Of a stretch of DNA of 64,000 nt, positions 51,841-61,716 are shown piece by piece. Position 1 is the stretch's first letter. Every line of letters starts with the position of its first letter. The notes under the pieces were generated by a model. That model saw nothing but the letters and a program-made list of their open reading frames with translations, had not been told where the DNA came from and searched no databases. Origin of the DNA: Hoeflea sp038900095 (lineage in GTDB: Bacteria; Pseudomonadota; Alphaproteobacteria; Rhizobiales; Rhizobiaceae); contig NZ_JBBMQQ010000008.1 in assembly GCF_038900095.1 (NCBI RefSeq), positions 144,591-208,590 on the forward strand. The letters are read 5' to 3'. Both the position numbers and the translations under genes were made by a program.

Positions 51841-54487
51841 CGAGTATCACCTTGATTTCCGCTTTGCAGGAGCCGCAATTGGTGCCCGCGCTGGTGCTGC
51901 GCGAGACCGCGTCGACACTGCCGCAGCCGCTGCGCACCGCACCGATGATGTCGTTGACGCCGACATTCATACAGGCGCAGACGATGGCGCCCTTGTCGGG
52001 CATGTCATTGGCCGGACGGCCGGCGATGATGCGCCAGCGCGAGGACAGATTGGCATAGTCCTGCTCGAGCTGATCGGCGGCCCAGCTGCGCGAGACCGCC
52101 ACAGGCTGACGCGAAAGAAAAACCGCGCCAAGCAGAGACGTGCCGTCAAACGCGGCATGGCGGACAAGTCCGCTTTTCGGATCGGTGAAGGAGAGCAGCG
52201 GGGTGGCGGCATCAATGCCCAGAACCGCACAGATGAAGTGCTGCACCTCGTCATGGTCTTCCACCAAGGCGAATTCCGCCCGCCAGCCGCCCACGGTTCG
52301 GGCAACCGCCCAATAGCCCGCGGCCTCGAGCACCGGTTTGTTGCGGCTGACGACAAAGCCGTACTGACGCGCTTCAAATCTCGCCAGACTGGCGGCCGTG
52401 TTTTTCAAGGCAGGCTGGCCGGAGATCGGATCAACATCTGGCGCCACAAGCCGGTCAACCCGCGCACCTGAAGTCCATTGATCCGTCCAGTGCATCGGCA
52501 CGAAAATGTTGCCGCGCTGCTGGCGGTCGGTCAGCAGCGCCCGCACCACGATCTCGCCCCGCTCGCTCTCTACCTTGACCAGATCCGCTTCGCCGATGCC
52601 CAAGGCCCGGGCGTCGGCCGGATGGATCTCGGCGAAGGGTTCGGCGATATGCGCGGAGAGACGCGGGCTTTTCGCCGTCCGCGTCATGGTGTGCCAATGA
52701 TCGCGAATGCGGCCCGTGTTCAGCATAAACGCATGATGAGCGATCGTCGCCAGCTGACGAGGCGGCGCCACTGCGACAAACTGGGCCAAACGGTCCGGCG
52801 TGAAAAACCCGCCATTGGCAAAGAAGCGCGTGTCAGACGTGAGCGACAGATCATCGGCCGGCCTTGGCCACTGAAATGGCGCGAGGTCATCATAGGCGGC
52901 ATCGTCAATATCGGCGATCGCACCAAGATCCAGATCGCGCGTGCCACCGTTCTCGAAGCCTGTCTGGGCCGCGTATTCCCGCATCACCGACGCTGCGTTT
53001 GGAAAATCAAACGCCGTGGCATGGCCCATGCGCTTGCCGACTTCGGCCATCTGCCACCAATCAGCCCTCGCCTCCCCTGGCAGAGGCAATAACGCCCGCT
53101 GGCGAGAGATGCGGCGCTCGGAATTGGTCACCGTGCCGTCTTTCTCACCCCAACCGAGCGACGGCAGTTTCACATCTGCATGCCGGATGGTGTCGGTTTG
53201 CGCCATGATGTCGGAGACCACGACGAAGGGACAGGCTGCAAGGGCTGCCTCGACCGCAGCGGCATCAGGCATGGAATCGACCGGGTTGGTGGCCATGATC
53301 CAGATCGCCTTGATCTTCCCCTCCGCCACCGCCTGGAACATGTCGACGGCCTTGAGCCCGGCCGTCTGGGCAATCTTCGGCGAGTTCCAGAAGCGCTGCA
53401 CCCGGTCGCGATGCTGAGGGTTCTCGATCTCCATATGGGCTGCCAGCGTGTTGGCAAGGCCGCCCACTTCGCGGCCGCCCATGGCATTGGGCTGGCCGGT
53501 CACAGAGAACGGGCCCATGCCCGGCCTGCCGATGCGGCCGGTGGCCAGATGGCAGTTGATGATGGCATTGACCTTGTCGGTGCCGCTGCGCGACTGGTTG
53601 ACGCCCTGGCTGTAGACCGTGACCACCTTTTCCGCCCCGGCCCACAGCGCGTAGAACTGTGCGAGCTGGCTCGCATCGAGCCCGGTTTGCGTGGCCAGAT
53701 CGGCCGGGCATTGGGCGCGGGCGCTCTCCAGCGCCTGGTCGAACCCGCTGGTATGGGCTGCGACATAGGCCTCATCGACAAACCCATTGTCGGCAAGATG
53801 CGCCAGCAGACCCAGAAACAGGCTCACGTCGCCATCGGGCGCGATGGCCAGATGCAGGTCGGCAAGGTCGGCGGTCATTGTCCGACGCGGATCGATCAGC
53901 ACCACCTTCATCCCGGGCCGCGCCGCCTTGGCCGCCGCGATGCGCTGGTAAAGCACCGGGTGACACCAGGCCAGGTTCGACCCGGTCAGCACCACGAGAT
54001 CGGCAAGCTCGAGATCCTCATAGGTCCCCGGCACCGTGTCGCTGCCGAAGGCGCGGCGGTGGCCGGCGACAGAGGACGCCATGCAGAGCCGCGAATTGGT
54101 GTCGATATTGGCTGAGCCGATAAAGCCCTTCATCAGCTTGTTGGCGACGTAGTAATCCTCGGTCAGGATCTGGCCCGAGACATAGAAGGCCACACTGTCC
54201 GGCCCGTTCGCCGCGATCGTCTTAGAGAAGGTGGATGCCACGAGGTCGAGTGCTGCGTCCCAGGAGGCGCGTTGGCCGCCCACCTCGGGAAACAGCAGGC
54301 GCCCGTCGAGATCGACGGTTTCGCCCAGCGCCGAGCCCTTGGAGCACAACCGCCCCAGGTTTGCGGGATGGTCCGGGTCGCCCTTGATCGTGACGGCGCC
54401 CCCCTCCTCCAGGGTCGCCAGGACTCCACAGCCCACCCCGCAATAGGGACAGGTGGTCTTGACCGTTCGGGGCGGGCCGACGGTCAT
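51812..54487 (-). CDS. nasA: Assimilatory nitrate reductase catalytic subunit
   Basis: 891 residues. Reduces nitrate to nitrite in the cytoplasm. N-terminal 4Fe-4S motif CPYCGVGCGV (residues 14-23 from MTVGPPR), Mo-bisMGD oxidoreductase body with NSRLCMASSV and GSNLAWCHP, and a C-terminal BFD-like [2Fe-2S] domain (CACMNVGVND, NCGSCKAE). No signal peptide, as expected for the assimilatory enzyme. Start overlaps nirD by 4 bp. Confidence 0.95.
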   Translation of the reverse strand: MTVGPPRTVKTTCPYCGVGCGVLATLEEGGAVTIKGDPDHPANLGRLCSKGSALGETVDLDGRLLFPEVGGQRASWDAALDLVASTFSKTIAANGPDSVAFYVSGQILTEDYYVANKLMKGFIGSANIDTNSRLCMASSVAGHRRAFGSDTVPGTYEDLELADLVVLTGSNLAWCHPVLYQRIAAAKAARPGMKVVLIDPRRTMTADLADLHLAIAPDGDVSLFLGLLAHLADNGFVDEAYVAAHTSGFDQALESARAQCPADLATQTGLDASQLAQFYALWAGAEKVVTVYSQGVNQSRSGTDKVNAIINCHLATGRIGRPGMGPFSVTGQPNAMGGREVGGLANTLAAHMEIENPQHRDRVQRFWNSPKIAQTAGLKAVDMFQAVAEGKIKAIWIMATNPVDSMPDAAAVEAALAACPFVVVSDIMAQTDTIRHADVKLPSLGWGEKDGTVTNSERRISRQRALLPLPGEARADWWQMAEVGKRMGHATAFDFPNAASVMREYAAQTGFENGGTRDLDLGAIADIDDAAYDDLAPFQWPRPADDLSLTSDTRFFANGGFFTPDRLAQFVAVAPPRQLATIAHHAFMLNTGRIRDHWHTMTRTAKSPRLSAHIAEPFAEIHPADARALGIGEADLVKVESERGEIVVRALLTDRQQRGNIFVPMHWTDQWTSGARVDRLVAPDVDPISGQPALKNTAASLARFEARQYGFVVSRNKPVLEAAGYWAVARTVGGWRAEFALVEDHDEVQHFICAVLGIDAATPLLSFTDPKSGLVRHAAFDGTSLLGAVFLSRQPVAVSRSWAADQLEQDYANLSSRWRIIAGRPANDMPDKGAIVCACMNVGVNDIIGAVRSGCGSVDAVSRSTSAGTNCGSCKAEIKVILDEHQIIAAE

Positions 54488-54816
54488 TTCGCCTGACCGA
54501 GGCCGAGAATGACCTCTTCGCCTTCCAGCCTGACCGGGATCGACAGGGTCTGGCCCTCATCGGCCCCTTGCGCAGCCCCGGTCTCGAGGCTGATCACCCA
54601 ATTGTGCAGCGGACAGGTGACGCAGCCGTCATGGACAATGCCCTGGCTCAGAGGGCCTTTCTTGTGCGGACACTTGTCTTCGAGCGCAAACACCCGGTCG
54701 TCGGCGGTACGGAAGATGGCGATGCTCATCTCGCCGCTTTTCACACAACGGGCGCCGCGCCGCGGGATGTCGTTGATGCTGCCGACCCGAACCCATGCCT
54801 GTGTCATCGCGTTCAT
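54484..54816 (-). CDS. nirD: Nitrite reductase small subunit
   Basis: 110 residues from ATG 54816. Rieske-type fold with CPHKKGPLSQG and CPLHNW, the usual Cys-His/Cys-His ligands (CPH...CPLH), in a short NirD-type protein. Partners NirB. ATG overlaps the nirB stop (ATGA). The frame is open further upstream inside nirB but those codons are out of the family. Confidence 0.93.
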   Translation of the reverse strand: MNAMTQAWVRVGSINDIPRRGARCVKSGEMSIAIFRTADDRVFALEDKCPHKKGPLSQGIVHDGCVTCPLHNWVISLETGAAQGADEGQTLSIPVRLEGEEVILGLGQAK

Positions 54817-57266
54817 TCCGCAGCCTCCAGGCTCAGCGTCGCCATCGGGTTGAACTCGTGCTTGTCCTTGCCCGAAACCCTTTCCGACCAGGGATCGACC
54901 TGGGCAAATTTCTGGCTGAAGACGAAACGGTCGTAGTAGGCCTTGCGCTTGTCGGGCTGCTGCATGATCTGGTCGCGGATCTCGTCGAGACCGACACGCT
55001 TGGCCCATTTGTAGATGCGTTCGAGATAGCGGCCCTGCTCGCGGTACATCTGCGCCAGCGCGACAACATGTTCCATGACCTCGTCCTCGGTTTTCACATT
55101 GCCGAGGATTTCGGTGCCCTTGATGTCGAGACCGGCAGCACCGGCGAAATGGATCTCGTAGCCACTGTCGACACAGATGACGCCGATGTCCTTGCAGGTG
55201 GCTTCGGCGCAGTTGCGCGGGCAGCCGGAGACCGCCAGCTTAAGTTTCGCCGGGGTCCAGGAGCCCCACATGAATTTCTCCAGCTTGATGCCGAGGCCGG
55301 TGGAATCCTGCGTGCCGAACCGGCACCAGTCGGTGCCGACGCAGGTTTTGACGGTACGAAGACCCTTGGCGTAGGCCTGGCCCGAGACAAATCCGGCCTT
55401 GCCGAGATCCGCCCACACCGCCGGCAGGTCTTCCTTCCTGATGCCGAGCATGTCTATGCGCTGGCCACCGGTGCATTTGACCGCCGGAATGTTGAACTTG
55501 TCGACCACATCGGCGATGGCGCGCAACTCTGTCGACGACGTCATGCCGCCCCACATTCGCGGCACCACCGAATAGGTGCCGTCCTTCTGGATGTTGGCGT
55601 GAACCCGCTCGTTGATGAAGCGCGACTGGTAGTCATCGGCATATTCGTTCGGCCAGTCGCAGACCAGATAGTAATTCAGCGCCGGCCGGCATTTGGCGCA
55701 GCCGCAGGAGGTCTTCCATTCCAGTTCCTGCATCACCGCAGGAATGGTCTTGAGCTGTTTCGCCTTGATCAGGCGGCGCACATCATCATGGCCGAGATCG
55801 GTGCAGCCGCACATCGGCGTCACCGCTGCCGGGTTGTAGGCATCTCCCAATGTCAGAGCGAGCAGCTGCTCGACCAGGCCGGTGCAGGTGCCGCAGGACG
55901 CAGACGCCTTGGTATGGGCGCGCACCTCGTCGAGACCGGTCAGCCCCTTGGAGGTGATGGCTCCCGTGATTTTTCCCTTGCAAACGCCGTTGCAGCCGCA
56001 GATTTCCGCATCATCCGGCAAGGCTGCAACGGCTGCCATAGGGTCCATGGGGGACCCTCCCTGATAGGCCTGGCCGAAAATCAGCGTCTCTCGCATGTCC
56101 GAAATGTCTGTCTGCTTCTTCAGATGATCGAAGAACCAGGCGCCATCGGCGGTTTCACCGTAGAGAACCACGCCAAGGATCCTGTTGTCCTTGAGCACAA
56201 GCCGCTTGTAGACCCCCGCTGCAGCATCGCGGAGCACGATCTCCTCACGGTCTTCGGCCTCGGCGAAATCGCCGACCGAATAGAGATTGATGCCGGTGAC
56301 CTTGAGCTTGGTCGCCGTCGAGGTCTCGACGAACCGCTTGCCCGCATCACCGCAAAGATGCGAGGCGGCGACCTCGGCCATCTGGTAGAGCGGCGCCACC
56401 AGCCCGTAGACATTGCCGTTGACCTCGACACATTCCCCCACCGAATAGATGTCGGGATCGCTGGTCTGCATGTGGTCGGAGACGACGATGCCGCGATTGA
56501 CCGAGAGTCCGGCGTCTTTCGCCAGCGCAGCACTTGGCCGGATGCCGACCGCCATGACCACGAGCGTCGCCGGAATGATGGTGCCGTCCTCAAGCTCGAT
56601 GCCTTCGACACGGGTGTCACCCAGGATCTGTTTGGTGCTGGCCTTGGTGATGACCTTGATGCCGCGGCTCTCGAGTTCCTGCTCGAGAAGATAGCCGGCG
56701 GCCGGATCGAGCTGGCGCTCCATCAGCGACGGCATCAGATGGATGACGGTGACATCCATGCCGCGTTCTTTCAGCCCCGCGGCAGCTTCAAGGCCGAGCA
56801 ATCCACCGCCGATGACAACGGCCTTGCCGCGCGACTGGGCAGCGACCAGCATCGCATCGACATCATCGAGATCGCGATAGGTCAGCACGCCGGGCAGCTT
56901 GTGGCCCGGAACCGGAATGATGAACGGTGCCGAACCGGTGGCAATCACCAGCTTGTCGTAAGCGGCAACCTCGCCATGCTCCGACCTGACGGTCCTGGCC
57001 TCCCGGTCGATCTCGACCACCTTGTGGCCCTTGTAGAGCATGACGCCGTGCTCGATATACCAGCCGTCACCATGGATGATGATGTCTTCGAAACTCTTCT
57101 CGCCCGAGAGCACCGGAGAAAGCATGATGCGGTCATAGTTGACGCGTGGCTCGGCGTTGAAGATCGTCACATCATAGGCGTCAGGCGCTGTCTCAAACAG
57201 ATGTTCGAGCATCCGTCCCGGCGCCATGCCATTGCCGATAACAACCAGCTTTTGTTTCTCAGTCAT
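54813..57266 (-). CDS. nirB: Nitrite reductase [NAD(P)H] large subunit
   Basis: 817 residues. Reduces nitrite to ammonium. N-terminal FAD/NAD(P)H domain (KLVVIGNGMAPGRMLEHLFE, GGGLLGLEAAAGLKERG), two BFD-like [2Fe-2S] motifs in the middle (CGCNGVCKGKI, CGTCTGLVEQ) and the siroheme/4Fe-4S domain with CVGTDWCRFG and SGCPRNCAEATCKD. Needs siroheme from CysG. Second enzyme of the pathway after NasA. Confidence 0.96.
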   Translation of the reverse strand: MTEKQKLVVIGNGMAPGRMLEHLFETAPDAYDVTIFNAEPRVNYDRIMLSPVLSGEKSFEDIIIHGDGWYIEHGVMLYKGHKVVEIDREARTVRSEHGEVAAYDKLVIATGSAPFIIPVPGHKLPGVLTYRDLDDVDAMLVAAQSRGKAVVIGGGLLGLEAAAGLKERGMDVTVIHLMPSLMERQLDPAAGYLLEQELESRGIKVITKASTKQILGDTRVEGIELEDGTIIPATLVVMAVGIRPSAALAKDAGLSVNRGIVVSDHMQTSDPDIYSVGECVEVNGNVYGLVAPLYQMAEVAASHLCGDAGKRFVETSTATKLKVTGINLYSVGDFAEAEDREEIVLRDAAAGVYKRLVLKDNRILGVVLYGETADGAWFFDHLKKQTDISDMRETLIFGQAYQGGSPMDPMAAVAALPDDAEICGCNGVCKGKITGAITSKGLTGLDEVRAHTKASASCGTCTGLVEQLLALTLGDAYNPAAVTPMCGCTDLGHDDVRRLIKAKQLKTIPAVMQELEWKTSCGCAKCRPALNYYLVCDWPNEYADDYQSRFINERVHANIQKDGTYSVVPRMWGGMTSSTELRAIADVVDKFNIPAVKCTGGQRIDMLGIRKEDLPAVWADLGKAGFVSGQAYAKGLRTVKTCVGTDWCRFGTQDSTGLGIKLEKFMWGSWTPAKLKLAVSGCPRNCAEATCKDIGVICVDSGYEIHFAGAAGLDIKGTEILGNVKTEDEVMEHVVALAQMYREQGRYLERIYKWAKRVGLDEIRDQIMQQPDKRKAYYDRFVFSQKFAQVDPWSERVSGKDKHEFNPMATLSLEAAE

Positions 57267-57270
57267 GAGC

Positions 57271-59031
57271 TTACTCCGCTGCGGTCAGACTGGTGGCCGC
57301 GCTTTTTTGGCGGGCGACCCGTGCGGACCGTTTTTGAGAAATGGATTGCAACTGAGCCTCGGACGGGTTGGCGCCGCCCTCATAGGCCTCGAGGAATTCA
57401 AGCAGTTCCTCGCGGTAGGCGTAGTAATCAGGATGATTGAGCAGCGCCTTGCGTGAGCGCGGGCGCTCCAGGTCCACTTCCATGATATTGCCGATCCGGG
57501 CGTTGGGGCCGTTCGACATCATCACCACCCGGTCAGCCAGCAGGATGGCTTCATCGACATCGTGGGTGACGCAGATGGCGGTCACCTGCGTGCGCTTCCA
57601 CACATCCATCAGCACATCCTGCAACTCCCAACGGGTCAGGCTGTCGAGCATGCCGAAGGGCTCGTCGAGCAGCAGCAGCTTGGGTGACAGCGCGAATGCC
57701 CGGGCAATGCCGACCCGCTGCTTCATGCCGTTTGACAGGTCGGAGGCGGCGCGGTGCATGGAATCAATAAGCCCGACGCGCTGCAGATAGTATTCCGCCA
57801 CATCGTTGCGCTCGGCTTTGCTCGCATTCGGGTAAACCCGGTCGACGCCCAGCGCCACATTCTCGTAAGCCGTCAGCCACGGCATCAGCGACGGAGCCTG
57901 AAACACCACCGCCCGGTCCGGCCCGGCCTCGGTGATGTGCTTGCCGTCGAGGATGATTGCGCCTTCGGTGATCGGGTTGAGGCCCGCCACCATCGACAGC
58001 ACAGTGGACTTCCCGCAGCCCGAATGCCCGATGAGCGTGGTGAACTCGCCCTTTTTCATCTTCATCTCGAAGCCGTCGACGACCGTCAGCGGACCCTTTG
58101 GCGTCGGGTAGACTTTCTTCAGCTGGCTGAATTCCAGGAAGTTTTCGTCCCTGAGCGCTGTTGACGCCTCGACATAGGCCTTTGGCAGCTTTTCCTTGCC
58201 GAGCGAGATCGGTACGATGTTCGGCAGTTGGATCTCGCGTTCGTCCTCCGACCCGCGCTCTGCGCCGACTTCCATCAGGTAGCTGGTGATTTCACCGCGC
58301 AGGCGAATGAAATCCTCATCCGAATTCATGTCGGCACGGTTGCGCGGCCGGGCGATATTGACTGGAAAATCCGGACCAAGCGTCGCGTTCGGACCCGGCT
58401 TGAGCGGGATGATCCTATCGGCGAGAAGAATGGCTTCATCGACATCATTGGTGATGAGGATGATGGTCTTCTTTTCCTTCTGGCAGATGTCTGCGAACTC
58501 GTCCTGCAGCTTGGCACGGGTCAGCGCGTCAAGCGCCGAGAGCGGTTCGTCAAGCAGCAAGACTTCAGGCCGCATGGCCAGCGCCCGCGCCACCGCAACC
58601 CGCTGGCGCATGCCGCCAGACAATTCCGCAGGTTTGCGGTCGCGGGCATGGCTGAGACCAACCATGTCGATATAGGTATCGGCGATAGCGGCCCGCTCGG
58701 AGCGGGACTTTTTCCTGAACACGCTGTCGACGGCAAGGCTGACATTGCCGGCAACGGTCATCCACGGCATCAACGAATAGGACTGGAACACCACGCCGCG
58801 TTCGGGACCCGGGCCATCGATTTCGCTGCCTTTGAAGATCACTCCGCCTTCATCGGGCTCTATCAGCCCGGCGAGCAGCGAGATCAGGGTTGTCTTGCCT
58901 GAACCCGAGAAGCCGACGATGGCGATGAACTCACCGTCCGCGACCTTCAGGTTGATGTTGCTCAGCACCTCGGTGCGCTCGGCACCTTCGCCATAGGATT
59001 TGGACAACCCGGATATTTCGAGAATAGTCAT
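57271..59031 (-). CDS. Nitrate ABC transporter ATPase, two fused nucleotide-binding domains
   Basis: 586 residues made of two ABC domains, equivalent to NrtC and NrtD fused. NBD1: Walker A at 40-48 (GFSGSGKTT), LSGGMRQR at 137-144, LLLDEP at 158-163, but Asn195 replaces the switch histidine (ITNDVDEA). NBD2: GHSGCGKST at 335-343, LSNGMKQR at 432-439, and THDVDEA with the histidine intact. Energises NrtB for uptake of nitrate (or nitrite/cyanate). Starts 9 bp after the nrtB stop. Confidence 0.93.
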   Translation of the reverse strand: MTILEISGLSKSYGEGAERTEVLSNINLKVADGEFIAIVGFSGSGKTTLISLLAGLIEPDEGGVIFKGSEIDGPGPERGVVFQSYSLMPWMTVAGNVSLAVDSVFRKKSRSERAAIADTYIDMVGLSHARDRKPAELSGGMRQRVAVARALAMRPEVLLLDEPLSALDALTRAKLQDEFADICQKEKKTIILITNDVDEAILLADRIIPLKPGPNATLGPDFPVNIARPRNRADMNSDEDFIRLRGEITSYLMEVGAERGSEDEREIQLPNIVPISLGKEKLPKAYVEASTALRDENFLEFSQLKKVYPTPKGPLTVVDGFEMKMKKGEFTTLIGHSGCGKSTVLSMVAGLNPITEGAIILDGKHITEAGPDRAVVFQAPSLMPWLTAYENVALGVDRVYPNASKAERNDVAEYYLQRVGLIDSMHRAASDLSNGMKQRVGIARAFALSPKLLLLDEPFGMLDSLTRWELQDVLMDVWKRTQVTAICVTHDVDEAILLADRVVMMSNGPNARIGNIMEVDLERPRSRKALLNHPDYYAYREELLEFLEAYEGGANPSEAQLQSISQKRSARVARQKSAATSLTAAE

Positions 59032-59040
59032 CGCATTCCC

Positions 59041-60108
59041 CTACCGGTTGGCCGAAAAGGTGAAGGCGCGCTGCAGGGCAAACATCAGCCTGTCGAGCAT
59101 GAACCCGATGATGCCGATGGTCAGCACCGCAACCATGATCTTGGCCAGCGACTGCGAAGAGCCGTTCTGGAACTCGTCCCAGACGAATTTGCCAAGACCC
59201 GGATTCTGGGCCAGCATTTCAGCCGCGATCAGCACCATCCAGCCCACACCAAGCGACAACCGCAGCCCTGTAAAGATCAAGGGCAGCGAGGACGGCAGCA
59301 CAACTTGCGTGATGGTGCGCGAGGTCGGCAGCTGCAGCACGCGGCCGACATTCATCAGGTCCTTGTCGACCGAGGCCACACCAAGGGCTGTGTTGATCAG
59401 CGTTGGCCACATCGAACACAGGGTAACGGTGACTGCCGAAATCAGCAGCGACTTCGGCATCCAGTCAAACGGGTTAGCGTAGGTCGCCGAGATGATCATG
59501 GTGACGATCGGCAACCAGGCCAGCGGCGACACCGGCTTGAAGATCTGGATCAGCGGATTGATCGCGCCGTTGAAGGTTTTCGACAATCCCGATCCGATCC
59601 CCAGCGGCACGGCGATCAGCGTGGCAATGCCGAAGCCAAGGCCGACGGTGAACAACGACGTGATGATCTGGTCGAGATAGGTAGGCTTGCCGGTATAGGT
59701 GCGGAACTTCGGCTCCTTGCCGGCGGCAACCAGCTTTTCATTGCGCTGGTCCTGCCGGTCATAAAAGGCTGCCGCCTTTTCCCGTTCGCGAACGTGATCG
59801 TCCCAGAGATTGCCAGCCTGTTCCCAGACTTCCACCGGTCCGGGAACTGCCCCGAGCGAGGTCTGCACCTTTGGCGCCAGAACGCCCCAGGCAACCACAA
59901 AGGCCAGAATGCCCAAGAGAGGAATGAGCAGCACGCGCTTGAGCTCGCCCAGTTGTGTGCGCGGGCTGTCGCCCGCCATCATGCGCAGGATCGGAACCAG
60001 CCATGAAAAGCCGAGTGCATCGAGCCAGCCGCTGGCCTTGGTAATGGCGGAGAAAATCCTCTCGCGGCCTGCGAGATCGGTGGGTGCGGTATCGGTGGCG
60101 TTTGCCAT
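59041..60108 (-). CDS. nrtB: Nitrate ABC transporter permease
   Basis: 355 residues from ATG 60108. BPD-type permease with the EAA-like loop region near ALGVASVDKDLMNVGRVLQL and ITQVVLPSSLPLIFTGLRLS. A long N-terminal part with a charged region (EQAGNLWDDHVREREKAAAF) lies before the core, as in proteobacterial NrtB. Between nrtA and the fused ATPase. Confidence 0.94.
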   Translation of the reverse strand: MANATDTAPTDLAGRERIFSAITKASGWLDALGFSWLVPILRMMAGDSPRTQLGELKRVLLIPLLGILAFVVAWGVLAPKVQTSLGAVPGPVEVWEQAGNLWDDHVREREKAAAFYDRQDQRNEKLVAAGKEPKFRTYTGKPTYLDQIITSLFTVGLGFGIATLIAVPLGIGSGLSKTFNGAINPLIQIFKPVSPLAWLPIVTMIISATYANPFDWMPKSLLISAVTVTLCSMWPTLINTALGVASVDKDLMNVGRVLQLPTSRTITQVVLPSSLPLIFTGLRLSLGVGWMVLIAAEMLAQNPGLGKFVWDEFQNGSSQSLAKIMVAVLTIGIIGFMLDRLMFALQRAFTFSANR

Positions 60109-60182
60109 CGTTTCAGATCCTTGTGAGAAGACAATCCGGAGCGGAGCGCCCGGCAAGGCGCCCCGCAGCGTTGGAACGGGTC

Positions 60183-61562
60183 TCAGCCGCCGGCGACTTC
60201 ATCGCCCTTGAGGCCGATGGTCAGGCTGTCGAGATAGGCGTTGGGTGCCTTGCCGTCGTAGGCGATGCCATCAATGATATCGGCGGCAGGCGTCGGCGCG
60301 CGGTAGCCATCGGTCTCCCAGGGGAAGTCTGCTTCTGCCACATGGCCTTCCTCGACCAGCATGCGTGCGGCCTTGAGATAGATGTCGGGCAGATAGACTG
60401 ACCTGGCGGTTTCATCGAACCACTCATCCGATTTGGCGTCTGAAATCTGGCCCCAGCGGCGCATCTGCGACAGGTACCAGACGGCGTCGGAGTAATAGGG
60501 GTAGGTGGCATAATACCGGTAGAACACGTTGAAGTCCGGCACCTCGCGCTTGTCGCCCTTCTCGTACTCAAAAGTGCCGGTCATCGAGTTGGCAATCACC
60601 TCGGCGTCCGCGCCGACATATTCGGACCGCGCCAGGATCTCGACGGCTTCAGGCCGGTTGGCGTTGTCGTTCTCGTCGAGCCATTTGGCCGCGCGGATCA
60701 GCGCCTTGGTCAGCGCCAGCGTGGTGTTGGGGTTTTCTTCGGTGAACTCCTTGGTCAGGCCGAAGACCTTTTCCGGATTGTTCTTCCAGATCTCGTAATC
60801 GGTGATCACCGGCACGCCGATGCCCTTGAACACGGCAGCCTGGTTCCAGGGCTCGCCAACGCAATAGCCGTCGATTGTGCCGGCTTCGAGCGTGGCCGGC
60901 ATCTGCGGCGGCGGCGTGACCGACAACAGCGCATCGGCGCCGATCTGGCCGGAGACATCCGACGCAGAATAAAAGCCCGGATGAATGCCGCCCGACGCAA
61001 GCCAGTAGCGCAGTTCGTAATTGTGGGTGGAGACCGGGAACACCATACCCATGTTGAACGGGCGGCCCTCGGCCTTGAACTTGTCGACTACCTTTTTCAG
61101 CGCGTCCGCCTTGATCGGATGCACCGGCTTGCCGTCCGGACCGTGTTCCAGATGCGGCTTCATCAGCTCCCACACCTCGTTCGACACGGTGATGCCGTTG
61201 CCGTTGAGATCCATCGAGAACGGGGTGACGATGTGGGCCTTGGTGCCAAAGCCGATGGTCGCGGCCAGCGGCTGGCCTGCCAGCATGTGGGCGCCGTCGA
61301 GCTCGCCGGTGATCACCCGGTCGAGCAGCACCTTCCAGTTGGCCTGCGGCTCAAGCGTGACGAACAACCCCTCGTCTTCAAAATATCCCTTCTCGTAGGC
61401 AATCGCCAAAGGCGCCATGTCGGTGAGCTTGATGAAGCCGAATTTCAGCTCGTCCTTCTCGACGTCGAGCATTTCGGCATGGCCTGGCGTCAGCATGGTG
61501 GCCGATGCCAGGGCCAGCGCGCTGAGGGCAAGAGCGGTACGCCGTGTGAATTTCATGACCAT
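60183..61562 (-). CDS. nrtA: Nitrate ABC transporter substrate-binding protein
   Basis: 459 residues. N-terminus MVMKFTRRTALALSALALAS with an RR pair and signal region up to GHA, so it may be exported by Tat. CmpA/NrtA-type body: LKFGFIKLTDMAPLAIAYEK, DGYCVGEPWNQAAVF. ATG 61562 has AAGGAG 7 bp upstream. First gene of the transport-assimilation operon, preceded by a long regulated leader. Homologous to NasS. Confidence 0.94.
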   Translation of the reverse strand: MVMKFTRRTALALSALALASATMLTPGHAEMLDVEKDELKFGFIKLTDMAPLAIAYEKGYFEDEGLFVTLEPQANWKVLLDRVITGELDGAHMLAGQPLAATIGFGTKAHIVTPFSMDLNGNGITVSNEVWELMKPHLEHGPDGKPVHPIKADALKKVVDKFKAEGRPFNMGMVFPVSTHNYELRYWLASGGIHPGFYSASDVSGQIGADALLSVTPPPQMPATLEAGTIDGYCVGEPWNQAAVFKGIGVPVITDYEIWKNNPEKVFGLTKEFTEENPNTTLALTKALIRAAKWLDENDNANRPEAVEILARSEYVGADAEVIANSMTGTFEYEKGDKREVPDFNVFYRYYATYPYYSDAVWYLSQMRRWGQISDAKSDEWFDETARSVYLPDIYLKAARMLVEEGHVAEADFPWETDGYRAPTPAADIIDGIAYDGKAPNAYLDSLTIGLKGDEVAGG

Positions 61563-61597
61563 TCCCTGTCTCCTTTGGCGGTTTCTATGACCGCAAT

Positions 61598-61656
61598 AAA
61601 AAAAGCCGCCAAATCGAAGTGCCGCGGGAGGATGCGGGTAACTTCGATTTGGCGGC
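61598..61656 (-). terminator. Leader terminator ahead of nrtA
   Basis: On the minus strand GCCGCCAAATCGAAGT (61656-61641) pairs perfectly over 16 bp with ACTTCGATTTGGCGGC (61620-61605), loop 20 nt, followed by seven T residues (61604-61598). It lies between the sigma-54 promoter and nrtA, so it would stop transcription before the operon unless prevented. Confidence 0.93.
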
Positions 61657-61684
61657 GTTGCCTAAGTGGGTCCGTCATTGGACC
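61651..61684 (-). promoter_or_regulatory. ANTAR-type antiterminator target (two hexaloop hairpins)
   Basis: Hairpin 1: GGTCC-AATGAC-GGACC (61684-61669). Hairpin 2: GGC-AACGCC-GCC (61662-61651), extendable by TT/AA. Both six-base loops have A at position 1 and G at position 4, the known ANTAR target rule. The 3' part of hairpin 2 is also the 5' part of the terminator, so the two folds exclude each other. Binding by NasT is inference from nearby nasT. Confidence 0.85.
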
Positions 61685-61716
61685 TAATGTCAGCCTTGGA
61701 AAGCTATCTTGAGCTT

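Noticed and set aside
54795..57440. Very long plus-strand open frame opposite nirB (881 codons)
   Set aside because: It is the antisense of nirB in GC-rich DNA. The minus-strand reading has all NirB motifs, the plus-strand one has none.
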